From DYJE01 sp964637565 (lineage in GTDB: Bacteria > Desulfobacterota > Desulfobacteria > Desulfobacterales > Desulfolunaceae): a stretch of 64,000 nt of DNA. This document shows positions 24,879-32,466 of this stretch, one piece after another. The notes beneath the pieces are model-generated. The model had not been told where the DNA came from, ran no database searches, and worked only from the letters and a program-made list of their open reading frames with translations. Positions within the stretch are counted from its first letter, which is position 1, and each line of letters starts with the position of its first letter. The stretch is taken from positions 1-64,000 of the forward strand of contig CAZWTY010000008.1 in the NCBI GenBank assembly GCA_964637565.1, in the 5' to 3' direction. Position numbers and translations under genes: made by a program.

Positions 24879-25541
24879 ATGAACGATTTTCTTCAATCCA
24901 TCCGTAACGGAAGCTATGCCAAAGACAACGGCAACAACGGAAAACCCCGTTACAACAGCGGGAATAACGGCCAGCGGCCGCGGCGAACTTACGAACCCAA
25001 CGGAAATTACATGCGAAACGGCAACGAACGCAAATTTCGCCCGCGAACAGGTGTCGAGGGTCTGCCATCTGACGACACCATGACCACCATCAAGGATTCC
25101 CTCCAGGCGATTCTCGCGAACCAGGAATCCGCCCTTGCCTTCGCTGAAAGAAAGGCTATCGCCGAAGAGCGGAAAGCCGACGCTTTCGAGTTTATCGCCC
25201 AGCACATCGGCAGACTTCTCGGCGAAAATTTCGTATTAGGTAACGAATCTCGCCGTGCAGCCGACCAGGACGAAACGTCCGTCCCCGTGGATATGGATGA
25301 CGACTCAGAAAAATCCTTTGCCGAAGATGCCGAACGGATCCTGTCAAGCGTGAGAACCGAGCCTAAACAAGCGTCCACCATGGACAAGGACGACATCCTA
25401 AATATCATCGCCTCGATGCGCCGGGAAGGGTCCACCTACAACGAAATAGCCACCCACCTCGACGAGTTGAATCTTCCCACGTTCTCCGGCCGCGGAAAAT
25501 GGCATGCACAGACCATTCACCGTCTCTGCCAGACCGTTTAA
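24879..25541 (+). CDS. Asn/Arg-rich protein with recombinase-like C-terminal HTH
   Basis: A 220-residue protein in three parts. Residues 1-60 are low-complexity and rich in Asn, Gly and Arg, likely disordered and nucleic-acid binding. Residues about 65-120 form a charged helix (AILANQESALAFAERKAIAEERKADAFEFI in short), probably a coiled coil for oligomerisation. After an acidic linker, residues about 170-220 resemble the helix-turn-helix at the end of serine-recombinase Recombinase domains (REGSTYNEIATHLDELNLPT, then GKWHAQTIHRLCQ). No catalytic recombinase domain is present, so it is probably a DNA- or RNA-binding regulator. AAGGAG precedes the ATG and a strong terminator follows. Function unknown. 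Confidence 0.65.
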   Translation: MNDFLQSIRNGSYAKDNGNNGKPRYNSGNNGQRPRRTYEPNGNYMRNGNERKFRPRTGVEGLPSDDTMTTIKDSLQAILANQESALAFAERKAIAEERKADAFEFIAQHIGRLLGENFVLGNESRRAADQDETSVPVDMDDDSEKSFAEDAERILSSVRTEPKQASTMDKDDILNIIASMRREGSTYNEIATHLDELNLPTFSGRGKWHAQTIHRLCQTV

Positions 25542-25566
25542 AACAGCTCGAGCTCCCTCTTAAAAT

Positions 25567-25597
25567 CAAAAACCCGCCCTTACAGGCGGGTTTTTTT
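25567..25597 (+). terminator. Terminator of the HTH-protein gene
   Basis: AACCCGCC (25571-25578) and GGCGGGTT (25585-25592) form a perfect stem with a 6-nt loop followed by seven or more T, 30 nt after the stop. Confidence 0.9.
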
Positions 25598-25636
25598 ATA
25601 GCACCCCGGGTTTTATTCCCATGAAAAAAACTTTCC

Positions 25637-25665
25637 TTGACACGTTTACCAAAAATCGATAGATA
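25637..25665 (+). promoter_or_regulatory. Candidate promoter of a small RNA or tetR leader
   Basis: A perfect TTGACA (25637-25642), 17-nt spacer, then TAGATA (25660-25665), which matches half of TATAAT. Transcription would begin near 25672, right after the terminator of the preceding gene. Confidence 0.45.
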
Positions 25666-25671
25666 ACACCC

Positions 25672-25820
25672 GTTATAAAACATTTGTTTTTTATTCCGGT
25701 AAATACGGTTTGTATCCGGTGATTCAGGAGGATCTCTCCAGTCCCCCGTGAATCCACCCCCCCGGATACGGGAATATTCCAGGGGCATGGACACGTCCCC
25801 GTCCATGCCCCTGGTTTTTT
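25672..25820 (+). ncRNA. Candidate structured small RNA or regulatory leader
   Basis: A stretch of about 150 nt with stacked complementarity: GTATCCGG (25712-25719) with CCGGATAC (25762-25769), inside it GATTCA (25721-25726) with TGAATC (25749-25754), and inside that GGAG (25727-25730) with CTCC (25736-25739). A perfect 14-bp hairpin, CCAGGGGCATGGAC (25779-25792) with its complement (25801-25814), follows and ends in six T (25815-25820). Nested helices followed by an intrinsic terminator are typical of a small RNA or of an attenuator/riboswitch leader for the TetR gene 100 nt downstream. I do not recognise a known RNA family. Exact ends are inferred from the promoter and terminator. Confidence 0.5.
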
Positions 25821-25921
25821 CTGATGTTTCCGGTGCTGTCCTGACAGACACGACATGTTGCAATCAAAGCCAGGGCAGCCATTTTTATTTCTGTCGATGA
25901 ATCGCGTGACGAGGTTTTCCC

Positions 25922-26506
25922 ATGGCCCCCAAAAACAGATTTGCCCTGACCGACATCGTGGACGCGGCCCTGGCCGTGGTCAGGATGAGCGGACTCGAAA
26001 ATCTGACGGCAAGAGCCGTGGCCAACGAAATGAAAAGTTCCACCATGCCCATCTATTCCTGTGGCAGAACCATGGCTGAAATTGAGGCGGACGTGGTGAA
26101 ACGCTGCTGGGACATCCTGGCGCAGTACCAGCGTGAACCCAAGACCCGGGACACCTACGTCGACATTGGCCTGGGTTACGTTCTTTTCGCCAAACACGAA
26201 AAACACCTGTTCGGATGCATCCACACCCCCAGGCACCTGGACCTGAACAGGAAATACGCGGCGGAAAACTTCCAGCTCAACCTCGAACGGCTGAAAGATT
26301 ACCCGCCCCTGGCCAGCGTGGACGGCGATCTGAAGCTGAAAATCATGACCCAGGGCTGGATTTTCTGCCACGGCCTGGCAGACCTTCTCTCACGGACTCC
26401 GGTCAACCTTGAAACGGACGAGGACATCGCGGCGTTTATCGTGGAGTCCAACCGTATTGTCCATTCAGGGATCAAACATGTGGGTGACGAAGATCAGGCG
26501 GGTTGA
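25922..26506 (+). CDS. TetR/AcrR family regulator
   Basis: A 194-residue repressor-type protein. The N-terminal HTH of about 45 residues is recognisable (ALTDIVDAALAVVRMSGLENLTARAVANEM, with SSTMPIYSCGRTMAEIEADV as the recognition helix and the following TetR helix). The rest is an all-helical ligand-binding domain of unknown ligand. GAGG precedes the ATG. Its neighbours give no clear target; the TGAAT-N4-RTTCA palindromes upstream of fadN, 6.6 kb away, are of a type bound by TetR proteins, but no link can be shown. Confidence 0.82.
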   Translation: MAPKNRFALTDIVDAALAVVRMSGLENLTARAVANEMKSSTMPIYSCGRTMAEIEADVVKRCWDILAQYQREPKTRDTYVDIGLGYVLFAKHEKHLFGCIHTPRHLDLNRKYAAENFQLNLERLKDYPPLASVDGDLKLKIMTQGWIFCHGLADLLSRTPVNLETDEDIAAFIVESNRIVHSGIKHVGDEDQAG

Positions 26507-26637
26507 TGAACTGAAGAAAAACCGAGCTCCGAACATCCAACGCCCGAAATTCACCATCGAATGAAAGTTAACTCCCTTTTTTATAAAGAAAATTCAAATC
26601 ATCCGTTCGAATCCATGATGACCAAATCCACGCGCGA

Positions 26638-26958
26638 TCAGTCCGCGTCTTTCAGGTGATCCATGTACTCAATCCACTCCATGGGAAGAAGCAGGCGTTT
26701 TTTCGTGTTGCAGAGCTTGCAGGCGGGAACCGTGTTGCCTTTGGTGCTTTTGCCGCCGCGGGACAGGGGAACCACATGGTCCATGGTCAGATCTTCGGGC
26801 AGCGTTTTTTTTCCGCAGTAGTAACAGACCCCTTTGGCGCAATGCCGCCTCCACCATTCCGAATGGCGGAGATCCCGGGCCTTCTGTTTTTCACGCCGGA
26901 TCTCGGCATCGTCCGGACTGTCGGAAAACGCGAACGGGTCATGGCGGTTCTTTGCCAT
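26638..26958 (-). CDS. HNH endonuclease domain protein
   Basis: A 106-residue protein with a complete HNH fold: CYYCGKK, LTMDHVVPLSRGG, NTVPACKLCNTKK, giving the CxxC...CxxC zinc pair, the catalytic DH and the Asn. Such stand-alone HNH nucleases cut DNA; specificity is unknown. The ATG at 26956-26958 is one base past the era stop, so it is the last gene of an era operon. A longer frame inside era was rejected. Confidence 0.82.
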   Translation of the reverse strand: MAKNRHDPFAFSDSPDDAEIRREKQKARDLRHSEWWRRHCAKGVCYYCGKKTLPEDLTMDHVVPLSRGGKSTKGNTVPACKLCNTKKRLLLPMEWIEYMDHLKDAD

Positions 26959-26959
26959 G

Positions 26960-27841
26960 TCAGACCCCGAATTTCGCGATGGCTTTGGTGTCACGGGTCC
27001 AGTTTTTCTGGACACGGACAAACAGCTTGAGATACACCCGTTTTTCCAGGAGTTTTTCAATTTCCTTCCGGGCGTCCTCACCGATCTGCTTGAGTTTCGA
27101 GCCTCCTTTTCCAATGACGATGCCTTTCTGGGAATCCCGTTCCACGTGGATAGTGGCGTGGATCGACACCAGATCCCCCTTTTCGGAAAAGGAATCCACG
27201 GTCACGGCCGACGAATAGGGAATCTCCTGGCCTGTCAGGCGGAACACCTTTTCACGGATCATCTCGGCGGTGAAAAACCGGGTGGGCAGATCGGTGAGCA
27301 TGTCTTCGGGGTAAAGGGGTGGCCCTTCGGGAAGCAGTTTTTCAAGTTCGTCGAGAAGCACGTCCACCCCGTCCCCGTGCTTGGCCGAAATCTGGAGCAC
27401 GGCCTTGAACGGAAAAACGCCTTCCCAGTACCCTGTGGTTTCGGGGAGCGTGGCTTTTTTCACCGAGTCGATCTTGTTCAGGGCCAGGATCACGGGTTTG
27501 TTGATCGCCGTGAGTTTTTTCACCAGGTATTCTTCAGAGAGTTTGTCCGGGTCCGACACGTCCATCATCAGGAGCAGGGCATCGGCGTCCCCGAAGGCGG
27601 AAAGGGCGATATCCACCATCTTGACGTTCAGGGTGCTGCTGGTCACATGGACGCCGGGCGTGTCCAAAAACACCATCTGGGAACTGTCCCGGTGCACCAC
27701 CCCGAGAATCCTGTTCCGGGTGGTCTGGGGTTTCCTGGAAGTGATGGACAGCTTTTCCCCCAGAAGCCGGTTCAGAAGGGTCGACTTGCCTGCGTTGGGG
27801 GCCCCGGCAATGGCCACGTATCCTGATTTGAACGGAGTCAT
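26960..27841 (-). CDS. era: GTPase Era
   Basis: A 293-residue essential GTPase that binds the 3' end of 16S rRNA during 30S maturation. The Ras-like domain shows GAPNAGKSTLLN (G1), a G2 Thr in PQTTRNRILG, DTPGVH (G3) and ALNKID (G4). The C-terminal KH domain carries IHVERDSQKGIVIGKGGSKLKQIG, the RNA-binding GxxG. It is followed by the HNH gene and preceded by engB with a 4-bp gap. Confidence 0.96.
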   Translation of the reverse strand: MTPFKSGYVAIAGAPNAGKSTLLNRLLGEKLSITSRKPQTTRNRILGVVHRDSSQMVFLDTPGVHVTSSTLNVKMVDIALSAFGDADALLLMMDVSDPDKLSEEYLVKKLTAINKPVILALNKIDSVKKATLPETTGYWEGVFPFKAVLQISAKHGDGVDVLLDELEKLLPEGPPLYPEDMLTDLPTRFFTAEMIREKVFRLTGQEIPYSSAVTVDSFSEKGDLVSIHATIHVERDSQKGIVIGKGGSKLKQIGEDARKEIEKLLEKRVYLKLFVRVQKNWTRDTKAIAKFGV

Positions 27842-27845
27842 GGGA

Positions 27846-28433
27846 TCATATCCTTTCGGTCCAGGGCTCGATGGCGCCGAGGACCTTTTCCTTTCCCAGC
27901 CGGGTCTTGGCGGAAAAAGGAATCAGCGTCGACGGATCCACCCCCAGGCTCCGGGCGCAGCGGGCATGGTTGGCGATCCGCTGCTGGTTGGAAAACTTGT
28001 CCGCCTTGGTCAGCACACAGATCGAGGGGATCCCGTAACTGCTGAACCAGGCGATCAGGTCGTCCTCGTCTTTTCCCGGTTCCCTTCGGATATCCATCAG
28101 CATGACCACCCCGCGAAGCGTTCTCCGCGTGGACAGATAGGTTTCGATCATGGTTCCCCAGGTTTTCGTCACACTCTGGGGAACCCTGGCGTAACCGTAT
28201 CCGGGCAGATCCACGAACATGAAGCTGTCGTTGATGTTGAAAAAATTGATGAGCTGGGTCCGGCCAGGGGTGGAACTGGTCTTCACCAGGCTCTTCCGGT
28301 TCACCAAAGTATTGATGAGGGAAGACTTGCCCACGTTGGACCGTCCCACAAAGGCGATCTCCGGCATGTCCTCGGGAGGATAATGCTCGGGTTTCACCGC
28401 ACTTTTCACAAATTCAGCCGAACGAATGATCAT
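27846..28433 (-). CDS. engB: Ribosome biogenesis GTP-binding protein EngB (YsxC)
   Basis: A 195-residue small GTPase required for 50S assembly. Motifs are FVGRSNVGKSSLINTL (G1), TPGRTQLINFF (G2), FVDLPGYGYARVP (G3) and VLTKADK (G4), with IPFSAKTRLGKE near the end (G5). Length fits the family. It is upstream of era, giving a pair of ribosome-assembly GTPases. Confidence 0.96.
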   Translation of the reverse strand: MIIRSAEFVKSAVKPEHYPPEDMPEIAFVGRSNVGKSSLINTLVNRKSLVKTSSTPGRTQLINFFNINDSFMFVDLPGYGYARVPQSVTKTWGTMIETYLSTRRTLRGVVMLMDIRREPGKDEDDLIAWFSSYGIPSICVLTKADKFSNQQRIANHARCARSLGVDPSTLIPFSAKTRLGKEKVLGAIEPWTERI

Positions 28434-28465
28434 AACATTTCCATTTTACGCCCGCGTATCGCGGA

Positions 28466-29350
28466 TCATATCACTTTGTTGAGCGGGTATTCGATGATCC
28501 CCGTGGCCCCGGCTTTCAGGAGCTTTGGAATCAGGTCACGGACCATCCCCGTGTCCACCACGGTTTCCACCGCCACCCAGTCCGATTTGTACAGATGGGC
28601 CACCGTGGGAGCCTGGAGGCTGGGAAGGAGCCCCACCACCGTTTCAATGGCGCTTTCAGGCACGTTCATTTTCAGGCCCACCAGTTTGCCGGCCACAAGG
28701 GCGCCTTTCAGAAGCAGGGCCATCTGTTCGATCTTTTCACGTTTCGCCGGATCGGCCCAGGCTTTTCTGTTGGCGATCAGCTGGGTGTTGGTCTGCATCA
28801 GCTCGTGGATGATCCGGAGACCGTGGGCCTTGATGGTGCTTTCCGTTTCCGTGATTTCCACAATGGCGTCGGCCAGGCCGGAAACGACCTTGGCCTCGGT
28901 GGCGCCCCAGGAAAACTTCACGTTCACGTCGATGCCCAAAGACTGGAAAAACCTTTTGGTATAACCCACCAGTTCGGTGGAGACGGTTTTGCCGTGCAGG
29001 TCTTCCAGCTTTTTCACCGGAGAGTCGTAGGCCACGGCGATGACCCAGCGCGCCGGTTTGGCGCTGACCTTGGAATAGACCAGGTCTGTCACCACATGAA
29101 CGTCGCTTTCATACTCGGCGATCCAGTCCCTGCCGGTCAGCCCCACGTCCAGGGTTCCGTTCTCCACGTTGATGGCCATTTCCTGGGCGCGGCACAGGGC
29201 GCAGGTGATGCTGTCGTCGTTGATGCTGGGGAAATAGCTTCTGCCGCTCACCGACACCTTCCAGCCCGCATGGTCGAAAAGGGCCACGGTGGCGTTCTGA
29301 AGGCTGCCTTTGGGAATTCCGAGTTTCAGTTTGTCATCTGTCGCATTCAT
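28466..29350 (-). CDS. hisG: ATP phosphoribosyltransferase, long form
   Basis: A 294-residue HisG that joins ATP and PRPP in the first, feedback-controlled step of histidine synthesis. The catalytic domain shows KLGIPKGSLQNATVALF, CALCRAQEMAINVENGTLDVGLTG and ADAIVEITETESTIKAHGL. The length and C-terminal 75 residues (from MNVPESAIETVVGLLPSL) indicate the long type with its own histidine-binding domain, so no HisZ partner is needed. The start overlaps the hisI stop by 4 nt (ATGA). Confidence 0.95.
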   Translation of the reverse strand: MNATDDKLKLGIPKGSLQNATVALFDHAGWKVSVSGRSYFPSINDDSITCALCRAQEMAINVENGTLDVGLTGRDWIAEYESDVHVVTDLVYSKVSAKPARWVIAVAYDSPVKKLEDLHGKTVSTELVGYTKRFFQSLGIDVNVKFSWGATEAKVVSGLADAIVEITETESTIKAHGLRIIHELMQTNTQLIANRKAWADPAKREKIEQMALLLKGALVAGKLVGLKMNVPESAIETVVGLLPSLQAPTVAHLYKSDWVAVETVVDTGMVRDLIPKLLKAGATGIIEYPLNKVI

Positions 29351-29724
29351 TTTTTATACACCTCATCCGGATTGAAAAGAGGCTGGCCCACGGTCACGGC
29401 CTCTCCATTTTCGATTTTTCTGAAAAAACAGCTTTTGTACCCCAGATGGCAGGCCGCGCCCCCCACCTGTTCCACTTTGAGCAGAACCGTGTCGTTGTCG
29501 CAGTCGATGCGGATTTCCCGGACATGCTGGACATGGCCCGACGATTCGCCCTTCACCCAGAGTTTATTCCTGGACCGGCTCCAGTATGTGGCCGTTCCGG
29601 TGGCCAGGGTGTGTTTCCATGCCTCTTCGTTCATGAACGCCACCATGAGAACCTCCGAGGTTTCCGCGTCCTGGACGATGGCGGGCAAAAGCCCGTCAAA
29701 CTTGCTGAAATCAAGCTCTATCAT
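29347..29724 (-). CDS. hisI: Phosphoribosyl-AMP cyclohydrolase
   Basis: A 125-residue HisI that hydrolyses the adenine ring of PR-AMP, the third step of histidine synthesis. Zinc and substrate residues are visible in YWSRSRNKLWVKGESSGH, IRIDCDNDTVLLKVEQVGGAACHLGYKSCFFRK. It lacks the HisE pyrophosphohydrolase domain, so hisE must lie elsewhere. It is the first gene of a hisI-hisG pair. Confidence 0.95.
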   Translation of the reverse strand: MIELDFSKFDGLLPAIVQDAETSEVLMVAFMNEEAWKHTLATGTATYWSRSRNKLWVKGESSGHVQHVREIRIDCDNDTVLLKVEQVGGAACHLGYKSCFFRKIENGEAVTVGQPLFNPDEVYKK

Positions 29725-30122
29725 GTGTCTTCCTTCGTTTAGTCGGTTTCAAAATCAACCAAGGTCAAACTCATGTAAATAGTTATTTCCACTGGGAAAG
29801 TCAATTCATTTTTCTTGATCAGGCCAGGCCATCCCATGTTTTGGCGGTTGCCGTCCTGTCCCAGATCGGCAACCGCGTCTCGAGGTTCAAATCTGAAGTA
29901 ACATTTAATTTTCATTTCCAGAGCAATCCATCATTTTATTCCTTGAATCATCTAAGTTCTTATTGTATTCCATCGGTCAACTTTTTTCTGTACCTCCGCT
30001 TCTGTTAAAAGCCATGCTGCGGCTAAACATTCTTCGAAACATGTCTTCCCTTTCGTGAAGGGCCTTATGGAATTTGAAGCGGTGAGACAACGTGACGCCT
30101 TAAAAAAATTCGATCAGACGCC
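29725..30122. other. Intergenic region before the secretion cargo module
   Basis: About 400 bp between divergent hisI and the TIGR02270 gene. Apart from the inverted repeat at 29844-29876 I see no gene, tRNA or convincing sigma-70 or sigma-54 promoter. A GGTTCAAATC at 29884-29893 looks like a tRNA T-loop but its flanks do not pair. Confidence 0.5.
29844..29876. repeat. 9-bp inverted repeat
   Basis: GCGGTTGCC (29844-29852) and GGCAACCGC (29868-29876) are exact complements around a 15-nt loop. Neither strand has a following U tract, so it is not a standard terminator. Confidence 0.5.
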
Positions 30123-31466
30123 ATGACAAAGCTCAAACATTCTTTATACCATGAACACTTCGAGGAAATCTCCGCGGTCTACGAGCAGATGCTTTACCTG
30201 AAAGAACAGGACCTGATCCCATGGCCTGATTTCATGAGGCGGGACAGGCTGCTGGAGGCCCATGTGGATGGACTTGGCCTGGGCGGTGCCGATGTTTTTG
30301 CGTTGTGCCGGGACAAAGTGGTGAACGGCGACGCGGGCGAATGTTACGGGGCTGTCCGTGTCCTGGTCAGGACAAAGGCGACACGCGAGCTGCAACAGGC
30401 CGCAGGACAACTGGACCTGACCGACACGCCCCGGCTCGACAGTGTGGTTCGGGCCTTTATGCATGAAACTCCGGACAGGGACATGGAAAACATTGTCCGG
30501 GATTTTTTTGAGAGAAAAGGCGTGTTCACGCACCTTGCCGTGCGGATTTCCGGCCATCACCGGTTGGATGTGGCGGAAAACCTGTACGATATCATCAGGG
30601 CCGACAAAACAGGAAACGCCGAACGGATCGACGCCATCAACGCCATTGGCCGCGTGAAACCTGACTGGGGCGCAGAATGGCTCGTCCGTTTCCTGTCAAG
30701 CGGCGACATCCCTCTTCGGAACTCCGCGCTGTCCACCCTGGTGAGACTGGGCGATCCGGGCGTCCTCGGGCTTTGTTTTCAAAACGTGCCGGCCGGCCAG
30801 TGGCCCGGATACGAAGCCGGCCTGACCGGCAACGCACGCCTGCTCCAGGATTTATCCACAGCCGCTGAACCGGGACCCGACCAAATCCTGGCCGCCGGAA
30901 TGACCGGCGACCTGTCGGCCGTCCCCGTCCTCATGTCCTGCCTTGAGCATGAAATTCTTTCTGAACCGGCCGCCTTTTCCCTGAACCTGATCACAGCGGC
31001 AGGGCTTACGGAAGAGATCTTCGTCCCCGAGGAGATCGATGAGGAGTTCATGACCGACAAAGAAATTCGCCTGCTCGCCCAGGGCATCCGGCCGGGGAAA
31101 ACCGTAACCCGGATTTCCAGGAACCCGGCCGTCTGGTCCTCCTGGTGGAAACAGGAGCACAGCCGGTTCCACACCGGCATCCGCTACAGGCTGGGCCAAC
31201 CCATCAGCCCCTGGTGTCTTCACCACATTCTCGCATCGGAAAACCACCCCGCGGCTCTCCGGAACATGGCCGCCGACGAGTTGGCTGTCCGTTATGGGCT
31301 GGACACGGCCTTTGACCCGTGGATGAGCGTCAAAGCCCAACGATCGGTGATCCGGTCCCTTCACGACCGGATCGAACGGAACATCGGCCGTTTCAGGGAA
31401 GGCGTTCTGTATTTCCACTCATGCCCCGTCAACCAGGAGGATGACCGTGTTCACCACCATCAATGA
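30123..31466 (+). CDS. TIGR02270 family HEAT-repeat protein, T6SS-associated
   Basis: A 447-residue protein matching the TIGR02270 family, often found beside DUF2169 and DUF4150 genes in type VI secretion islands. The start (EEISAVYEQMLYLKEQDL, RRDRLLEAHVDGLGLGG) is characteristic, and the middle is a series of HEAT-like helical repeats (for example DAINAIGRVKPDWGAEWLVRFL and NSALSTLVRLGDPGVLGL). The C-terminal part carries SSWWKQEHSRFHTGIRYRLGQP. No membrane segment or catalytic motif is seen; a scaffold or adaptor role is likely but not demonstrated. It overlaps the DUF2169 gene, and is the first gene of a tightly packed rightward module. No good ribosome site precedes its ATG. Confidence 0.78.
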   Translation: MTKLKHSLYHEHFEEISAVYEQMLYLKEQDLIPWPDFMRRDRLLEAHVDGLGLGGADVFALCRDKVVNGDAGECYGAVRVLVRTKATRELQQAAGQLDLTDTPRLDSVVRAFMHETPDRDMENIVRDFFERKGVFTHLAVRISGHHRLDVAENLYDIIRADKTGNAERIDAINAIGRVKPDWGAEWLVRFLSSGDIPLRNSALSTLVRLGDPGVLGLCFQNVPAGQWPGYEAGLTGNARLLQDLSTAAEPGPDQILAAGMTGDLSAVPVLMSCLEHEILSEPAAFSLNLITAAGLTEEIFVPEEIDEEFMTDKEIRLLAQGIRPGKTVTRISRNPAVWSSWWKQEHSRFHTGIRYRLGQPISPWCLHHILASENHPAALRNMAADELAVRYGLDTAFDPWMSVKAQRSVIRSLHDRIERNIGRFREGVLYFHSCPVNQEDDRVHHHQ

Positions 31467-32466
31467 CACCCCCTATGCCGGAACCACCGTCCTGTTGCCG
31501 GACCACGAGGGAACACGATCCGCCGTCGCCATCATCAAGGCGACCTGTGAGTTCGCCATTGACGGGTCTGTTCGCGTGACAGACCAGCAGATCCCCCTCT
31601 GCTACGGCGACGGATACATGGGCGAACCCGGAAAATCCAGCGTCCGCTATCCCTCGGATATGGTCTATGAAAAACTGGGAACGGATATAGCGGTGAACGG
31701 CCATGTCCACGCCCCGGGACAGGTTCCCGTCACGGAATGCCCGGCCATGGTTCAGGTGGGCCCGATCCGCAAGATCCTCGCGGTCCAGGGTGACAGAACG
31801 TTCAGAACCGTTGCCGGTTTTACCTCACGAACCAGGCCCCAACCCTTTGTCCGAATGCCCCTGTGCTATGAACGGGCTTTCGGCGGCTCGGACACAAGCC
31901 ATCCCGATCCCAGACACCATAACGTGTTCATGGGAAATCCCATCGGAAGGGGATACAGGGCCGATCGCAGCAAACAGGCCGTTCACGGCTGGGCCCTGCC
32001 CAACATCGAGGATGTGGAAAACAGGATTCAGGCCCCTGTGGACCGCCCCGCACCCGCCGGGTTCGGCTGCATTCCCCCCAGCTGGGAACCCCGTCTTTCT
32101 TACACCGGAACCCTTGACGACGCCTGGGAAAACACCCGCATGCCCCTGCCTCCCCGGGACGCGGACATCCGGCGCCACAACGCCGCCGCACCCGGCCTTG
32201 TCAGCGAAACACCCCTTCAGGGACGAGAAACCGTCACCCTGGTCAACCTGCATCCACACCAGGACAAGGTGACGTTCACCCTGCCCGGACTTTCGCTGAC
32301 CGCCGCCTTCACCTTTGACGATGAAACCGTGAAACCCGCGCCCGTCCTCGACACCCTGATCATCGAGCCGGATGACAGCCGGATCGTTCTTGTGTACCGG
32401 GCCACAACAGGGGGGAGGCTCCCCCTTTCACAACTCAGGCAGGTGAGGCTCTATGAAAACCGTTAA
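31447..32466 (+). CDS. DUF2169 protein, probable T6SS effector co-chaperone
   Basis: A 339-residue DUF2169 protein. Signature parts are VAIIKATCEFAIDG, VQVGPIRKILAVQGDRTF, VRMPLCYERAFGGSD, NPIGRGYRADRS, LPNIED and GFGCIPPSWEPR. DUF2169 proteins are known as co-chaperones that help load PAAR-linked effectors onto the secretion spike, which fits the DUF4150 and putative effector genes downstream. I prefer the GTG at 31447, six bases after a perfect AGGAGG (31435-31440). An ATG at 31441 directly abuts that sequence and would be too close. It overlaps both neighbours. Confidence 0.85.
   Translation: MFTTINDTPYAGTTVLLPDHEGTRSAVAIIKATCEFAIDGSVRVTDQQIPLCYGDGYMGEPGKSSVRYPSDMVYEKLGTDIAVNGHVHAPGQVPVTECPAMVQVGPIRKILAVQGDRTFRTVAGFTSRTRPQPFVRMPLCYERAFGGSDTSHPDPRHHNVFMGNPIGRGYRADRSKQAVHGWALPNIEDVENRIQAPVDRPAPAGFGCIPPSWEPRLSYTGTLDDAWENTRMPLPPRDADIRRHNAAAPGLVSETPLQGRETVTLVNLHPHQDKVTFTLPGLSLTAAFTFDDETVKPAPVLDTLIIEPDDSRIVLVYRATTGGRLPLSQLRQVRLYENR

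Larger units (their letters stand above)
25542..25921. other. Intergenic region with two terminators and a candidate RNA gene
   Basis: 380 bp between the HTH gene and the TetR gene. It contains the first gene's terminator, a promoter candidate, a highly structured segment and a second very strong terminator (all listed). Possible minus-strand reading frames here have no ribosome site. Confidence 0.6.

Noticed and set aside
24879..25541. Serine recombinase
   Set aside because: Only the C-terminal HTH resembles the family; the resolvase catalytic domain with its Ser is absent.
29880..29900. GGTTCAAATC resembling a tRNA T-loop
   Set aside because: Flanking bases do not form the T stem, and no acceptor or anticodon arms are nearby.
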